Origin: Planctomycetota bacterium
GTDB lineage: Bacteria > Planctomycetota > SBBH01 > JACQRN01
Direction of reading: 5' to 3'
DNA length: 8,208 nt
NCBI GenBank assembly: GCA_016206515.1
Contig: JACQRN010000066.1
Coordinates: forward strand, 1 to 8,208
Shown here: positions 1 to 6,660 of the stretch, piece by piece
Layout of the letters: the number at the start of each line of letters is the position of its first letter
Position numbering within the stretch: position 1 is the first letter of the stretch
Notes under the pieces: model-generated
Told to the model about the DNA's origin: nothing
The model's database searches: none
The model's input: the letters and a program-made list of their open reading frames with translations, nothing else
Made by a program: the position numbers and the translations under genes

Positions 1-2
1 CG

Positions 3-317
3 CGGATCTGGACCGACCCGGGGATCGGATTCGGCAAGACGCATGGGCACAACCTCTCGCTGCTGGCGGACCTCCCGCGTACGCGCGTCGAGGGGTGCCG
101 CCTCTGCGTCGGTCCCTCCCGGAAGGGGTTCCTGGGCCGGATCCTCGACGGTGCCCCGGCCTCCGACCGGTTGGAGGGGACGCTCGCATGCGTCGCCTTG
201 GCCGCCGCCGCGGGGGCCCAGATGATCCGGGTGCACGACGTGCGCGAGGCGCGTCGCGCCGTGCGGATCGCCTGCGCGATCGCGAACGCGGGCGCGAAGG
301 CAGGGTGCCTGTCGTGA
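3..317 (+). CDS. folP: Dihydropteroate synthase, C-terminal part (5' end outside window)
   Basis: The last 104 residues of dihydropteroate synthase, which condenses p-aminobenzoate with dihydropterin pyrophosphate in cytoplasmic folate synthesis. The visible part starts just before DPGIGFGKT, a hallmark of the family. It continues with the substrate loop GPSRKGFLG, then DRLEGTLA, and near the end RVHDV, whose Arg and His bind the pterin pyrophosphate/pABA site in known structures. The gene runs off the left edge, so its start, N-terminal half and promoter cannot be seen. The TGA stop at 315-317 overlaps the GTG start of cdaA by 4 nt, which suggests translational coupling. folP directly before cdaA is a familiar order in several Gram-negative phyla. 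Family identity is secure; there is no sign of damage in the visible part. Confidence 0.95.
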   Translation, partial: RIWTDPGIGFGKTHGHNLSLLADLPRTRVEGCRLCVGPSRKGFLGRILDGAPASDRLEGTLACVALAAAAGAQMIRVHDVREARRAVRIACAIANAGAKAGCLS

Positions 318-1171
318 ACCGGCTCCCCCCCCTCGCCGCGATCGTCGAGATCCTGGTCCTGACGTACCTCCTGTACGCGATCTTCAAGTTCATGAAGGGG
401 ACGCGCGGGGCCGGGATCCTGCGCGGCCTGGGGATCCTGATGGGGGTCGTCTTCCTCGTCGTCTATGTGGTCGCGAACCTCGTCGGGTTCATCGTCCTGT
501 CCCCGGAGGTGCTCGGCCGGACGTTCGGTTACGTGATCCTCTCGTTCGTGATGCTGTTCCAGCCCGAGTTGCGGCGCGGGCTCGTGCGCCTCGGGCAGCA
601 CCCGATCATGCAGCGGATCCTGAAGAACCCGAACCAGGTCACCGAGGAGGTCCTCCGGGCGGTCGAGCGGATGGCCAAGCGCAAGGTGGGCGCGCTCCTG
701 GCCCTCGAACGCTCCGTTGGGCTCGGGGAGTACACCGCGGACGCCGCCGAGATCGACGCCGTCGTCAGCGCCGAGGCGCTGTGCACGATCTTCACGCCCG
801 GCAGCGACCTCCACGACGGGGGGGTCGTCCTGCGCGGCGATCGCATCGCCGCCGCCGGCTGCTTCTTCCCGTTGAGTGACAGCCAGGACCTCTCGAAGTC
901 GATGGGGGGGAGGCACCGGGCGGGGCTGGGGTTGAGCGAGACGAGCGACGCGTTCGTGATCATCGTCTCGGAGGAGACCGGCGAGGTCTCGGTCGCGCTC
1001 CACGGTCGGCTGCACGGCGGCCTGGACCGCGCGGGGCTCTCCACGATGCTCCTCGCGCATGGGGTGGAGGGAGCGGCGGGGGCCGGGAGCGTCGCGCCGC
1101 CGTCCGCGCCACCCTCCGGCGCCGACGCCGCGGGGAAGTCGGATCCGGTCTCGCGGGAGGCCTCGCCATGA
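314..1171 (+). CDS. cdaA: Membrane-bound diadenylate cyclase CdaA (c-di-AMP synthase)
   Basis: Makes cyclic di-AMP from two ATP at the inner membrane. The 285-residue product has the CdaA layout: three hydrophobic helices (about 4-26, 38-57, 60-83), the amphipathic link QPELRRGLVRLGQ, then a DisA_N cyclase domain from about 110 to 240. The catalytic RHR motif is intact at 200-202, and SEETGEVS lies near 219. The usual DGA motif reads D168-G-G, with the metal-binding Asp kept. Residues 251-285 are a low-complexity Ala/Pro/Ser/Gly tail that CdaA does not need. GTG 314 is chosen because it forms a GTGA overlap with folP. GTG 305 is the alternative (three more residues), with AAGG at 297-300 spaced 4 nt from it. 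The neighbours cdaR and glmM are the standard partners of CdaA: CdaR modulates it and GlmM inhibits it in Firmicutes. Confidence 0.95.
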   Translation: MNRLPPLAAIVEILVLTYLLYAIFKFMKGTRGAGILRGLGILMGVVFLVVYVVANLVGFIVLSPEVLGRTFGYVILSFVMLFQPELRRGLVRLGQHPIMQRILKNPNQVTEEVLRAVERMAKRKVGALLALERSVGLGEYTADAAEIDAVVSAEALCTIFTPGSDLHDGGVVLRGDRIAAAGCFFPLSDSQDLSKSMGGRHRAGLGLSETSDAFVIIVSEETGEVSVALHGRLHGGLDRAGLSTMLLAHGVEGAAGAGSVAPPSAPPSGADAAGKSDPVSREASP

Positions 1172-2193
1172 AGAGGTGGCTGTTCCGGATCGGAAGGCTC
1201 CTGGGAGCGGACTGGGAGTTGAAGCTCGGGGCGCTGGTCGTCGCGTGCGGGGTCTGGCTGAACGTTCTCCGGAGCATGTCCGAGGAGAGGATCGTGAGGG
1301 ACGTGCCGATCCGTATCGACCTGCCTGCGTCGCTCCTCGACAAGGCCACGATCCTGGACCCCTCCCGCCGGGAGATCGACGTGATCCTTCGCGGTCCGAA
1401 GAGCGCCCTGGAGCGCCTGGAGATAGCGAATCTGCGCATCCTGCATCGTGTCCCCCGGGAGGGGATCGCCTACGGCGAGATGCGACGCGTGCTTCTCGAC
1501 CGGGACGACCTCCAACCCCGGCCGGACCAGGACGTGCAGGTCCAGGTGGGGGGATTGGAATACCGCGTCGACCACCTCGTCACCGAACAGGTTCCGGTCC
1601 ATCCCGACATGGTCCCGGGGGACGATCGGACCTACGACCGCGTGGTCGTGAAGCCCCGGCTCGTGGAGGTGCGCGGGCCGGCCTCCGTGTTCGAGCGCGC
1701 CAGGGCCGTCCGCGCCGATCCCGCGCGCGCGGCGGGGGCGGGGGAGATCCGCACCCTGCCGATCTCCGGGGAGACGCTCCCGCTCGGGGAGGACTGGTAC
1801 GACTACGAGGTTCTTCCCCGGTTGCTGGACCTCCCCGTCGAGTGCCGGGAGCGGCGCGTGAGGGTGCGCGTGCGCGTGAGTGTCCCAAGGGTTTCGACCC
1901 GCATCGAGGCGGTCCCGGTGAACTTGGTCCTCCCGCAGGAGTTCGACCTCGTCGTGGAGTGTCCGAAAACCCTCCCGCTGGTGGTCATGCGCCCGACGGC
2001 GAGGGAGGTGCGGCCCGAGGAGGTTTTCCTGCTGCTCGATGTCAGGGAACTGCGGGGGCGCTCCGCGGGGCCGGCCGAGGCGCCCCTGGAGGTGCGCTTG
2101 CCTCCGGGCCTGGATCTGGAGTCCCCGCCCCAGGGTGTCCGGATCGACGAGACCGGGCAGATGCGCCTGCCGGTCGAGTTGCGGCAGCGGTGA
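1168..2193 (+). CDS. cdaR: CdaA regulatory protein CdaR (YbbR-domain protein)
   Basis: A 341-residue YbbR-family protein, the partner that modulates diadenylate cyclase CdaA from the outer face of the membrane. The N-terminus has a short basic stretch, then one membrane helix at about 19-35 within the family signature NW-ELKLGALVVACGVWLNV-like region. The rest should lie outside the cytoplasm and reads as about three beta-rich YbbR repeats (about 41-130, 137-240, 241-340). Recognisable repeat cores are VILRGPKSALERL (72-84) and VEVRGPASVFERA (167-179). The start ATG 1168 overlaps the cdaA stop (ATGA) and has a strong GGGAGG at 1155-1160, 7 nt upstream. YbbR repeats diverge quickly, so the family call rests on topology, repeat cores and position between cdaA and glmM. 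The strongly charged RVRVRVRV stretch near 230-237 is probably a beta strand. Confidence 0.87.
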   Translation: MKRWLFRIGRLLGADWELKLGALVVACGVWLNVLRSMSEERIVRDVPIRIDLPASLLDKATILDPSRREIDVILRGPKSALERLEIANLRILHRVPREGIAYGEMRRVLLDRDDLQPRPDQDVQVQVGGLEYRVDHLVTEQVPVHPDMVPGDDRTYDRVVVKPRLVEVRGPASVFERARAVRADPARAAGAGEIRTLPISGETLPLGEDWYDYEVLPRLLDLPVECRERRVRVRVRVSVPRVSTRIEAVPVNLVLPQEFDLVVECPKTLPLVVMRPTAREVRPEEVFLLLDVRELRGRSAGPAEAPLEVRLPPGLDLESPPQGVRIDETGQMRLPVELRQR

Positions 2194-3533
2194 GCGGTCC
2201 GCACGCGACGCGCTGCTTTGGGACCGACGGGATCCGGGACCGGGCCGGATCGGGGTTCCTGTCGCCCGAGGCGGTCCGTGCGTGGGGGGGGGCGGCCGGC
2301 GTATACCTGCAGCACCGCGGCGTGCGCTCCCCGCGCGTGGTCAGCGTGCGGGATACCCGCGCCTCCGGGAGCGACATCGAGACGCAGTTCGCCGCGGGGC
2401 TGGCCTCCGGCGCGGAGTTCCTGCGCGCGGGGGTGCTTCCCGGCCCGGCCGCGAGCGTCCTGGTCCGGGAGGGGTTCGACCTCGGCGTGGTGGTCTCCGC
2501 CTCCCACAACCCCGCGTCCGACAACGGGATCAAGTTCTTCCTCCCCGACGGGGCGAAGATGCCGGAGCGCGACGAGATCCTTCTCGAGGGGTTCTGGCAT
2601 GCGCGCCGCTCCCCCGGCGGAGCCCCCGCGCGCGACCTCCCCTGGCCGGAGGCGGCCACCCGATACCGCGAGCGCCTGCGCGCCGCCTCGCCGCGCGGGG
2701 CTCCCGCGCTCCTGCGTGTCGTTCTCGACTGCGCCCACGGCGCGTGCTGGGAGGTCGGCCCTGCCTTCCTGCGCGAACGGGGCGTCGAGGTCACGACGAT
2801 CGGGGACGCGCCGGATGGCCGGAACATCAACGCCGGGTGCGGGGCTGCCGCCCCGGAGGCGCTCTCCCGCGCGGTCCGGGAGCGGGGAGCCGATCTGGGG
2901 CTTGCCCTCGACGGCGACGGGGACCGGCTCGTCTGCGCGGACCGCTTCGGGGCCATCCGGGACGGCGACGATCTGCTGGTGATCGCCGCCTCCTGCCTGG
3001 GTTCCGCAGGGCGCCTGGGCCCTCGCGCGGTCGCGGGAACGATCATGACGAACGTGGGTGTTGAATGGGCCCTCGCCAGGGGCGGGGTCGCGTTGCGGCG
3101 AGCCCCCGTCGGCGACCGGAACGTATCGGACGCGATGCGCGCCGAGAGGCTCTCCGTCGGGGGGGAGTCGTCGGGACACATGATCTTCCGCTCGTGGGGA
3201 CCGACGGGGGACGGCCTGGTGACCGCGGCGCATCTCCTGTCGTTCCTGGCCACCTCGGGACGGGACCTAGCGGCGTGGGGGGGGGCCTGGAGGCGCGTCC
3301 CGAGCGTCCAGAAGTCGGTCCGATGCGGCGCCAAGCCGGATCTGGCGATTCTCGAACGGTTCGCCCCCGCCCTCGACCGCGAGCGCAACGCGCTCGGGGC
3401 GCGGGGAAGGATCGTCGCACGGTACTCCGGCACCGAGCCGCTCCTGCGGATCCTGGTGGAGGGAGAGGACGCGGCCGAGGTTGCGCGGATCGCGGGGTCG
3501 CTCGCCGCCTCGGCGGCGGAGGATCTTCGGTGA
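2190..3533 (+). CDS. glmM: Phosphoglucosamine mutase GlmM
   Basis: Interconverts glucosamine-6-phosphate and glucosamine-1-phosphate, feeding UDP-GlcNAc for peptidoglycan and lipopolysaccharide; cytoplasmic. The 447-residue length is normal. All four alpha-D-phosphohexomutase sites are visible: the N-terminal FGTDGIR; the phosphoserine loop SASHNP with catalytic S105; the Mg2+ loop DGDGDR at 241-246 (D241, D243, D245); and the sugar loop GGESSGH followed by the phosphate loop RYSGTEPLLR near the C-terminus. The sugar loop reads ESSGH where many GlmM proteins have EQSGH, and FGTDGIR is followed by DRAG rather than the common GVA. GTG 2190 is chosen because it makes a GTGA overlap with the cdaR stop and sits 10 codons before FGTDGIR. 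No strong ribosome binding site precedes it, so translation probably depends on coupling. Phosphomannomutase is the alternative, but motifs and neighbours favour GlmM. Confidence 0.95.
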   Translation: MSGPHATRCFGTDGIRDRAGSGFLSPEAVRAWGGAAGVYLQHRGVRSPRVVSVRDTRASGSDIETQFAAGLASGAEFLRAGVLPGPAASVLVREGFDLGVVVSASHNPASDNGIKFFLPDGAKMPERDEILLEGFWHARRSPGGAPARDLPWPEAATRYRERLRAASPRGAPALLRVVLDCAHGACWEVGPAFLRERGVEVTTIGDAPDGRNINAGCGAAAPEALSRAVRERGADLGLALDGDGDRLVCADRFGAIRDGDDLLVIAASCLGSAGRLGPRAVAGTIMTNVGVEWALARGGVALRRAPVGDRNVSDAMRAERLSVGGESSGHMIFRSWGPTGDGLVTAAHLLSFLATSGRDLAAWGGAWRRVPSVQKSVRCGAKPDLAILERFAPALDRERNALGARGRIVARYSGTEPLLRILVEGEDAAEVARIAGSLAASAAEDLR

Positions 3534-4288
3534 CCCCCCGCCGGATCCGGCTCGGGGTGAACATCGACCACATCGCGACCTTGCGCGAGGCGCGGTACCG
3601 AGGCGGCCTTCCCGGGGCGGAGCCGGATGTCGCCCAGGCGGCGCGCGCGGCCCTGCGGGGCGGGGCGGACTCCCTGACGGCGCACCTGCGGGAGGACCGG
3701 AGGCACATCCAGGACGAGGACGTCCGGGCCCTGCGGGGGCTGGCCGACGCGCGGCTGAACCTGGAGATGTCCATCGCCCCTCAGATCGTCGCGATCGCCT
3801 GCGCCGTGCGGCCCGACCAGGCGACCCTCGTCCCCGAGAGGAGGCAGGAACTCACGACCGAGGGGGGGCTGGACGCGGCGACGGCCCTGTTCGCGGGCTC
3901 CCCCCTGGAGAGGGCGATCCACCGGCTGCGGGACTCTGGTATCCTCGTGAGCCTTTTCATCGATCCCGTGGAGATTCAAATCATAGCCGCGTCCGCGCTC
4001 GGTGCGGTCGCCGTGGAACTGCACACGGGCGCGTACGCAGGAGCGTCCGGCGCCCAGTCGGAGGCCCGCCTGGCCGATCTTCGGGGCGCCGCGGCGCGCG
4101 CACAGGAACTCGGCCTGCGCGTCTTCGCCGGGCATGGCCTGCGGGAGTCGAACGTCGGCCCGCTCTGTCGCCTCGCCCCGATCGAGGAGTTCAACATCGG
4201 ACATTCCCTCGTGGCCGCGGCGGTCTTCCACGGGTTGGAGCGCGCTGTGCGGGGCATGCGGGAACGGATCGACCGGGAAACACGGTAG
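3530..4288 (+). CDS. pdxJ: Pyridoxine 5'-phosphate synthase PdxJ
   Basis: Closes the pyridine ring of vitamin B6: 1-deoxyxylulose 5-phosphate plus 3-amino-2-oxopropyl phosphate give pyridoxine 5'-phosphate; a cytoplasmic TIM barrel. The 252-residue product carries family motifs in order: GVNIDHIATLR (9-19), HLREDRRHI (52-60, with H52 and R54), NLEM (77-80, with E79), VPERRQELTTEGGLD, ELHTGAYA, AGHGL with H202, and EFNIGHS. These cover the catalytic His/Glu/His set. Start GTG 3530 overlaps the glmM stop (GTGA), with GGAGG at 3518-3522 placed 7 nt upstream. PdxJ implies the DXP-dependent B6 route (with PdxA), not PdxST. In many genomes with this gene order acpS follows pdxJ; here dapA follows instead. 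Confidence 0.96.
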   Translation: MTPRRIRLGVNIDHIATLREARYRGGLPGAEPDVAQAARAALRGGADSLTAHLREDRRHIQDEDVRALRGLADARLNLEMSIAPQIVAIACAVRPDQATLVPERRQELTTEGGLDAATALFAGSPLERAIHRLRDSGILVSLFIDPVEIQIIAASALGAVAVELHTGAYAGASGAQSEARLADLRGAAARAQELGLRVFAGHGLRESNVGPLCRLAPIEEFNIGHSLVAAAVFHGLERAVRGMRERIDRETR

Positions 4289-4299
4289 AATCGCCCGCC

Positions 4300-5184
4300 G
4301 TGGCGCGCCAGAAGCCGTCGTTCCGGGGATCGCATGTCGCCCTCGTGACGCCTTTCGAGAACGGCGCGCCTTCGCGCGCGAAGATCGAGGAACTCGTCGA
4401 GTTCCAGATCGCCAACGGCACGGACGGGATCGTCGTCTGCGGGACGACCGGGGAATGCTCGACGTTGAGTCCCGAGGAGCACCGGGAGGTCGTCCGGTGG
4501 GTCCGCGAGAAGGCGGGGGCGCGCTCGAGGGTGATTGCGGGGACCGGATCGAACAGCACGGAGGAGGCGGTCGCGCTGACCCGCGACGCGAAGGGCCTGG
4601 GGGCGGACGCTGTGCTCGTCGTCTGCCCGTACTACAACCGGCCGACGCAGCGCGGGCTCGTCGCGCACTTCCACGCGGTCGCGGATGCCACCGACCTGCC
4701 GCTGATCCTCTACCACGTCCCGTCCCGGACGGGGACGGAGATCGCCGTGGAGACGGCGGTCCTGCTGTCGGGCCATCCCCGGATCGTCGCGATCAAGGAG
4801 TCGACCTCCGACCTGGACCGGATCACACGGATCGCCATGGAAACCGACCTCGAGATCCTTTCGGGTGAGGATTCCCTCGTTCTGCCAGCGATGGCGCTGG
4901 GGGCGGTCGGGACGATCTCCGTGATCGCCAACGTGCTCCCGAAGGAGGTCCGGGACCTCGTCCATGCCGCGCTCAAGGGGGACTGGACCGAGGCCCTGCT
5001 TCTTCACCGACGCCTGTTTCCCCTGGCGAAGGCGGCCTTTCTGGAGCCGAACCCGATCCCGATCAAGGCGGCGATGCGCCTCCTCGGATGGCTCAACGGA
5101 GAGGTTCGCCTGCCGCTTGTCCCGATCGGTCCCGAGGCTGAGGAGGGGATCAAGGATGCCCTGCGGGGTCTGGGGCTCCTGTAG
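4300..5184 (+). CDS. dapA: 4-hydroxy-tetrahydrodipicolinate synthase DapA
   Basis: Condenses pyruvate with aspartate semialdehyde, the first dedicated step to lysine and meso-diaminopimelate; a cytoplasmic TIM-barrel enzyme. The 294-residue length is typical. The Schiff-base lysine is K166 in IKEST. The catalytic triad partners are T50 in GTTGE and Y138 in YHVPSRTG, with Y112 in the YYNRP motif from the neighbouring subunit and carboxylate-binding R143. All sit at a constant offset of 5 from the E. coli numbering, so the active site is complete. GTG 4300 is the only sensible start, 14 codons before the first strand (VALVTPF). It follows the pdxJ stop by 11 nt with no clear ribosome binding site. 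The family also includes N-acetylneuraminate lyase and other aldolases, but GTTGE and the intact DapA residues favour DapA. The pairing with cell-wall genes upstream fits a role in diaminopimelate supply. Confidence 0.93.
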   Translation: MARQKPSFRGSHVALVTPFENGAPSRAKIEELVEFQIANGTDGIVVCGTTGECSTLSPEEHREVVRWVREKAGARSRVIAGTGSNSTEEAVALTRDAKGLGADAVLVVCPYYNRPTQRGLVAHFHAVADATDLPLILYHVPSRTGTEIAVETAVLLSGHPRIVAIKESTSDLDRITRIAMETDLEILSGEDSLVLPAMALGAVGTISVIANVLPKEVRDLVHAALKGDWTEALLLHRRLFPLAKAAFLEPNPIPIKAAMRLLGWLNGEVRLPLVPIGPEAEEGIKDALRGLGLL

Positions 5185-5186
5185 GA

Positions 5187-5215
5187 TTGACGCGCCGGGG
5201 CGTTTCCCCTACATA
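5187..5215 (+). promoter_or_regulatory. Predicted sigma-70-type promoter for rpsB-tsf-pyrH-frr
   Basis: TTGACG at 5187-5192 and TACATA at 5210-5215 are separated by exactly 17 nt, an optimal spacing, in an otherwise GC-rich stretch beginning 3 nt after the dapA stop. By the usual geometry transcription would begin near 5222. That leaves a leader of only about 20 nt before ATG 5242, too short for the S2-binding leader that controls rpsB in enterobacteria. Position before a ribosomal operon supports it, but this is a motif match only. Confidence 0.6.
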
Positions 5216-5241
5216 GAGACCCCACTGTGGTCGAAACCGGC

Positions 5242-6069
5242 ATGCCCGTGCTTGAGAGGAGCGATCTCCCCAGGGTTTCCGTGGGGGATCTGATCGAGGC
5301 GGGCGCCCATTTCGGCCACCATACCAGCCGCTGGAACCCGGGGATGCGGCCGTACATCCAGGGGGTCCAGCACTCGATCCACCTGATCAACCTTCGGGAG
5401 ACGCTCAAGGGGCTCATCCGCGCCCACCGGTTCCTGCGCAGCGTCGCGTCCCAGGGGAAGGGGATCCTGTTCGTCGGGACCAAGCGGGCCGCGAAGGACG
5501 CGGTGATCGACGCGGCGCAGAAGACGGGCATGACGCACGTTTCCGAGCGCTGGCTCGGGGGGACGCTCACGAACTACCGCACCATCCGCAACCGCCTGGC
5601 GCGGCTGGAGGAGCTCGAGGGCCTGATGCGCGACGGCCTGATGGCGCAGTACAGCAAGAAGCAGGCGTCCGCGCTGCAGCGGGAACTGAAGAAGATCCTG
5701 CGCAACCTCGGCGGGATCCGGAACCTCAAGGAGATCCCCGGGGCGGTCGTGATCGTCGATCCCAAGAAGGAGGTCAACGCGGTCCGGGAGTGCGAGCGGA
5801 TCGGCGTCCCATCGGTCGCGCTCGTGGACACCGACTCCGACCCGTCGCGGGTCGGGATCGCCGTGCCCGCCAACGACGACGCGATCCGCGTTGTGCAGGT
5901 CTTCCTGCGCGTCTGCGTCGATGCGATCGTCCTGGGACTCTCCGAACGGGTGAAGACCGAGCCCCCGCCGCCCGCCGCTGGCGCCAAGGCCGCCCCTACG
6001 GCGATCCCGTCCGCCGCGGGAGCGCCCATGGCGGTACCGCCCATGGCGGTCCCCGGCGCGCGTTCCTGA
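5242..6069 (+). CDS. rpsB: Small-subunit ribosomal protein S2
   Basis: Ribosomal protein S2 (uS2), which joins the 30S subunit late. The 275-residue product matches the family throughout: AGAHFGHHTSRWNPGMRPYI near the N-terminus, FVGTKRAAKDAV (78-89), ERWLGGTLTN (102-111), the coiled-coil region around 118-155, PGAVVIVDPKKE (166-177), VDTDSDP and IAVPANDDAIR (206-216). The second residue of the common VDTN-DP motif is Asp here. Residues from about 238 are a Pro/Ala tail not needed for the fold, ending in a short tandem repeat. ATG 5242 keeps the conserved VS before GDL. GTG 5227 (five more residues) and GTG 5281 (AGGG 5 nt upstream, but losing VS) are alternatives, so the start is uncertain. 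The stop shares one base with the tsf start (TGATG). Confidence 0.96.
   Translation: MPVLERSDLPRVSVGDLIEAGAHFGHHTSRWNPGMRPYIQGVQHSIHLINLRETLKGLIRAHRFLRSVASQGKGILFVGTKRAAKDAVIDAAQKTGMTHVSERWLGGTLTNYRTIRNRLARLEELEGLMRDGLMAQYSKKQASALQRELKKILRNLGGIRNLKEIPGAVVIVDPKKEVNAVRECERIGVPSVALVDTDSDPSRVGIAVPANDDAIRVVQVFLRVCVDAIVLGLSERVKTEPPPPAAGAKAAPTAIPSAAGAPMAVPPMAVPGARS
6024..6053 (+). repeat. Two tandem 15-nt units at the 3' end of rpsB
   Basis: Units 6024-6038 and 6039-6053 are identical except for one base (A at 6036, C at 6051). Each encodes Pro-Met-Ala-Val-Pro in the S2 tail and contains ATGGCGGT. The first 15 nt of tsf (from 6069) match the ATG-containing stretch from 6028 at 12 of 15 positions, in another reading frame. 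Confidence 0.85.
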
Positions 6070-6659
6070 TGGCCATCCCGCCCGCGGCGGTGATGTCCCT
6101 GCGCGAGCGCACCGGGCTCGGAATGATGGACTGCAAGCAGGCGCTCGTCGAGTGCGCCGGGGACGTCGATGGGGCGATCGCGTGGCTGCGCAAGAAGGGG
6201 ATGCTGAGGGCCGCCGCGAAGGGGGAGCGCGCCGCGACCGAGGGCGCCATCGGGTCGTACGTCCACACGAACGGCAAGATCGGCGTCCTGGTCGAACTCG
6301 CGTGCGAGACGGACTTCGTCACGCGCAGCGAGGAGTTCCGCTCTCTGCTGCGCAACCTCTCGCTGCAGATCTGCGGCCTCTCCCCCGACTACGTGCGCCG
6401 TGAGGACGTCCCGCCCGAGGTCGTCGCGCGAGAGCGCTCGCTGGCCGAGGAGTCGGACCTTGTGAAGGGGAAGCCCCCGGCCGTGCGCGAGAAGATCGTG
6501 ACCGGCATCCTGGGGCGTTTCTACAAGGACAAGTGCCTGTTGGAGCAGCCGTACCGGGACGAGAAGAGGACGGTCGCCGAGGTGCTCCAGGAGGCGGTCT
6601 CGAAGATCGGCGAGAACATCACCGTCCGCCGGTTCGTCCGAATGTCGCTCGGTGGATAG
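6069..6659 (+). CDS. tsf: Elongation factor Ts, short form
   Basis: Nucleotide exchange factor that reloads EF-Tu with GTP in the cytoplasm. At 196 residues it is the short type, like that of Thermus, well below the 283 of E. coli. It keeps the N-terminal UBA-like domain (LRERTGLGMMDCKQAL, 11-26, through AIAWLRKKG) and the EF-Tu-contacting TDFV motif (81-84, in ACETDFVTR), but has a single core module rather than two. The C-terminal part includes EKIVTGILGRFYKDKCLLEQPY (141-162) and ends with GENITVRRFVRM, the usual family ending. ATG 6069 overlaps the rpsB stop by 1 nt (TGATG) with no clear ribosome binding site, so reinitiation after rpsB is likely. The length agrees with an intact short-form gene, not a truncation. 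Confidence 0.96.
   Translation: MAIPPAAVMSLRERTGLGMMDCKQALVECAGDVDGAIAWLRKKGMLRAAAKGERAATEGAIGSYVHTNGKIGVLVELACETDFVTRSEEFRSLLRNLSLQICGLSPDYVRREDVPPEVVARERSLAEESDLVKGKPPAVREKIVTGILGRFYKDKCLLEQPYRDEKRTVAEVLQEAVSKIGENITVRRFVRMSLGG
6651..6655 (+). promoter_or_regulatory. Likely ribosome binding site for pyrH
   Basis: GGTGG at 6651-6655, inside the last codons of tsf, sits 5 nt before GTG 6661. The competing in-frame GTG at 6652 lies within this motif and has no purine-rich site upstream, so this decides for 6661 as the pyrH start. The match to a consensus site is moderate. Confidence 0.45.
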
Positions 6660-6660
6660 C

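Noticed and set aside
95..313. Upstream in-frame extension of cdaA from ATG 95
   Set aside because: It overlaps conserved folP sequence in another frame and has no likeness to the CdaA N-terminus, which begins with the first membrane helix after GTG 314.
1864..1878. Alternating purine-pyrimidine GTGCGCG tract as a Z-DNA element
   Set aside because: It is explained by alternating Val and Arg codons of a beta strand in CdaR and is too short to claim a structural role.
1059..2189. Upstream in-frame extension of the glmM frame by several hundred codons
   Set aside because: The extension is Arg/Pro/Gly-rich shadow of cdaA and cdaR; GlmM homology starts just after GTG 2190.
2042..4231. A 729-residue open frame on the minus strand across cdaR, glmM and pdxJ
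   Set aside because: It lies antisense to three clearly coding genes, is rich in Arg, Pro, Ala and Ser with no recognisable motif, and is the expected mirror of GC-rich codons.
4263..4300. TAGAAT at 4286-4291 as a -10 element for dapA
   Set aside because: No acceptable -35 element occurs at 16-18 nt spacing (AACGGA at 4263-4268), and the gap after pdxJ is only 11 nt.
5195..5210. GGGG/CCCC mini-hairpin after dapA as a terminator
   Set aside because: The stem has only 4 bp and no T-tract, and it lies inside the spacer of the predicted rpsB promoter.
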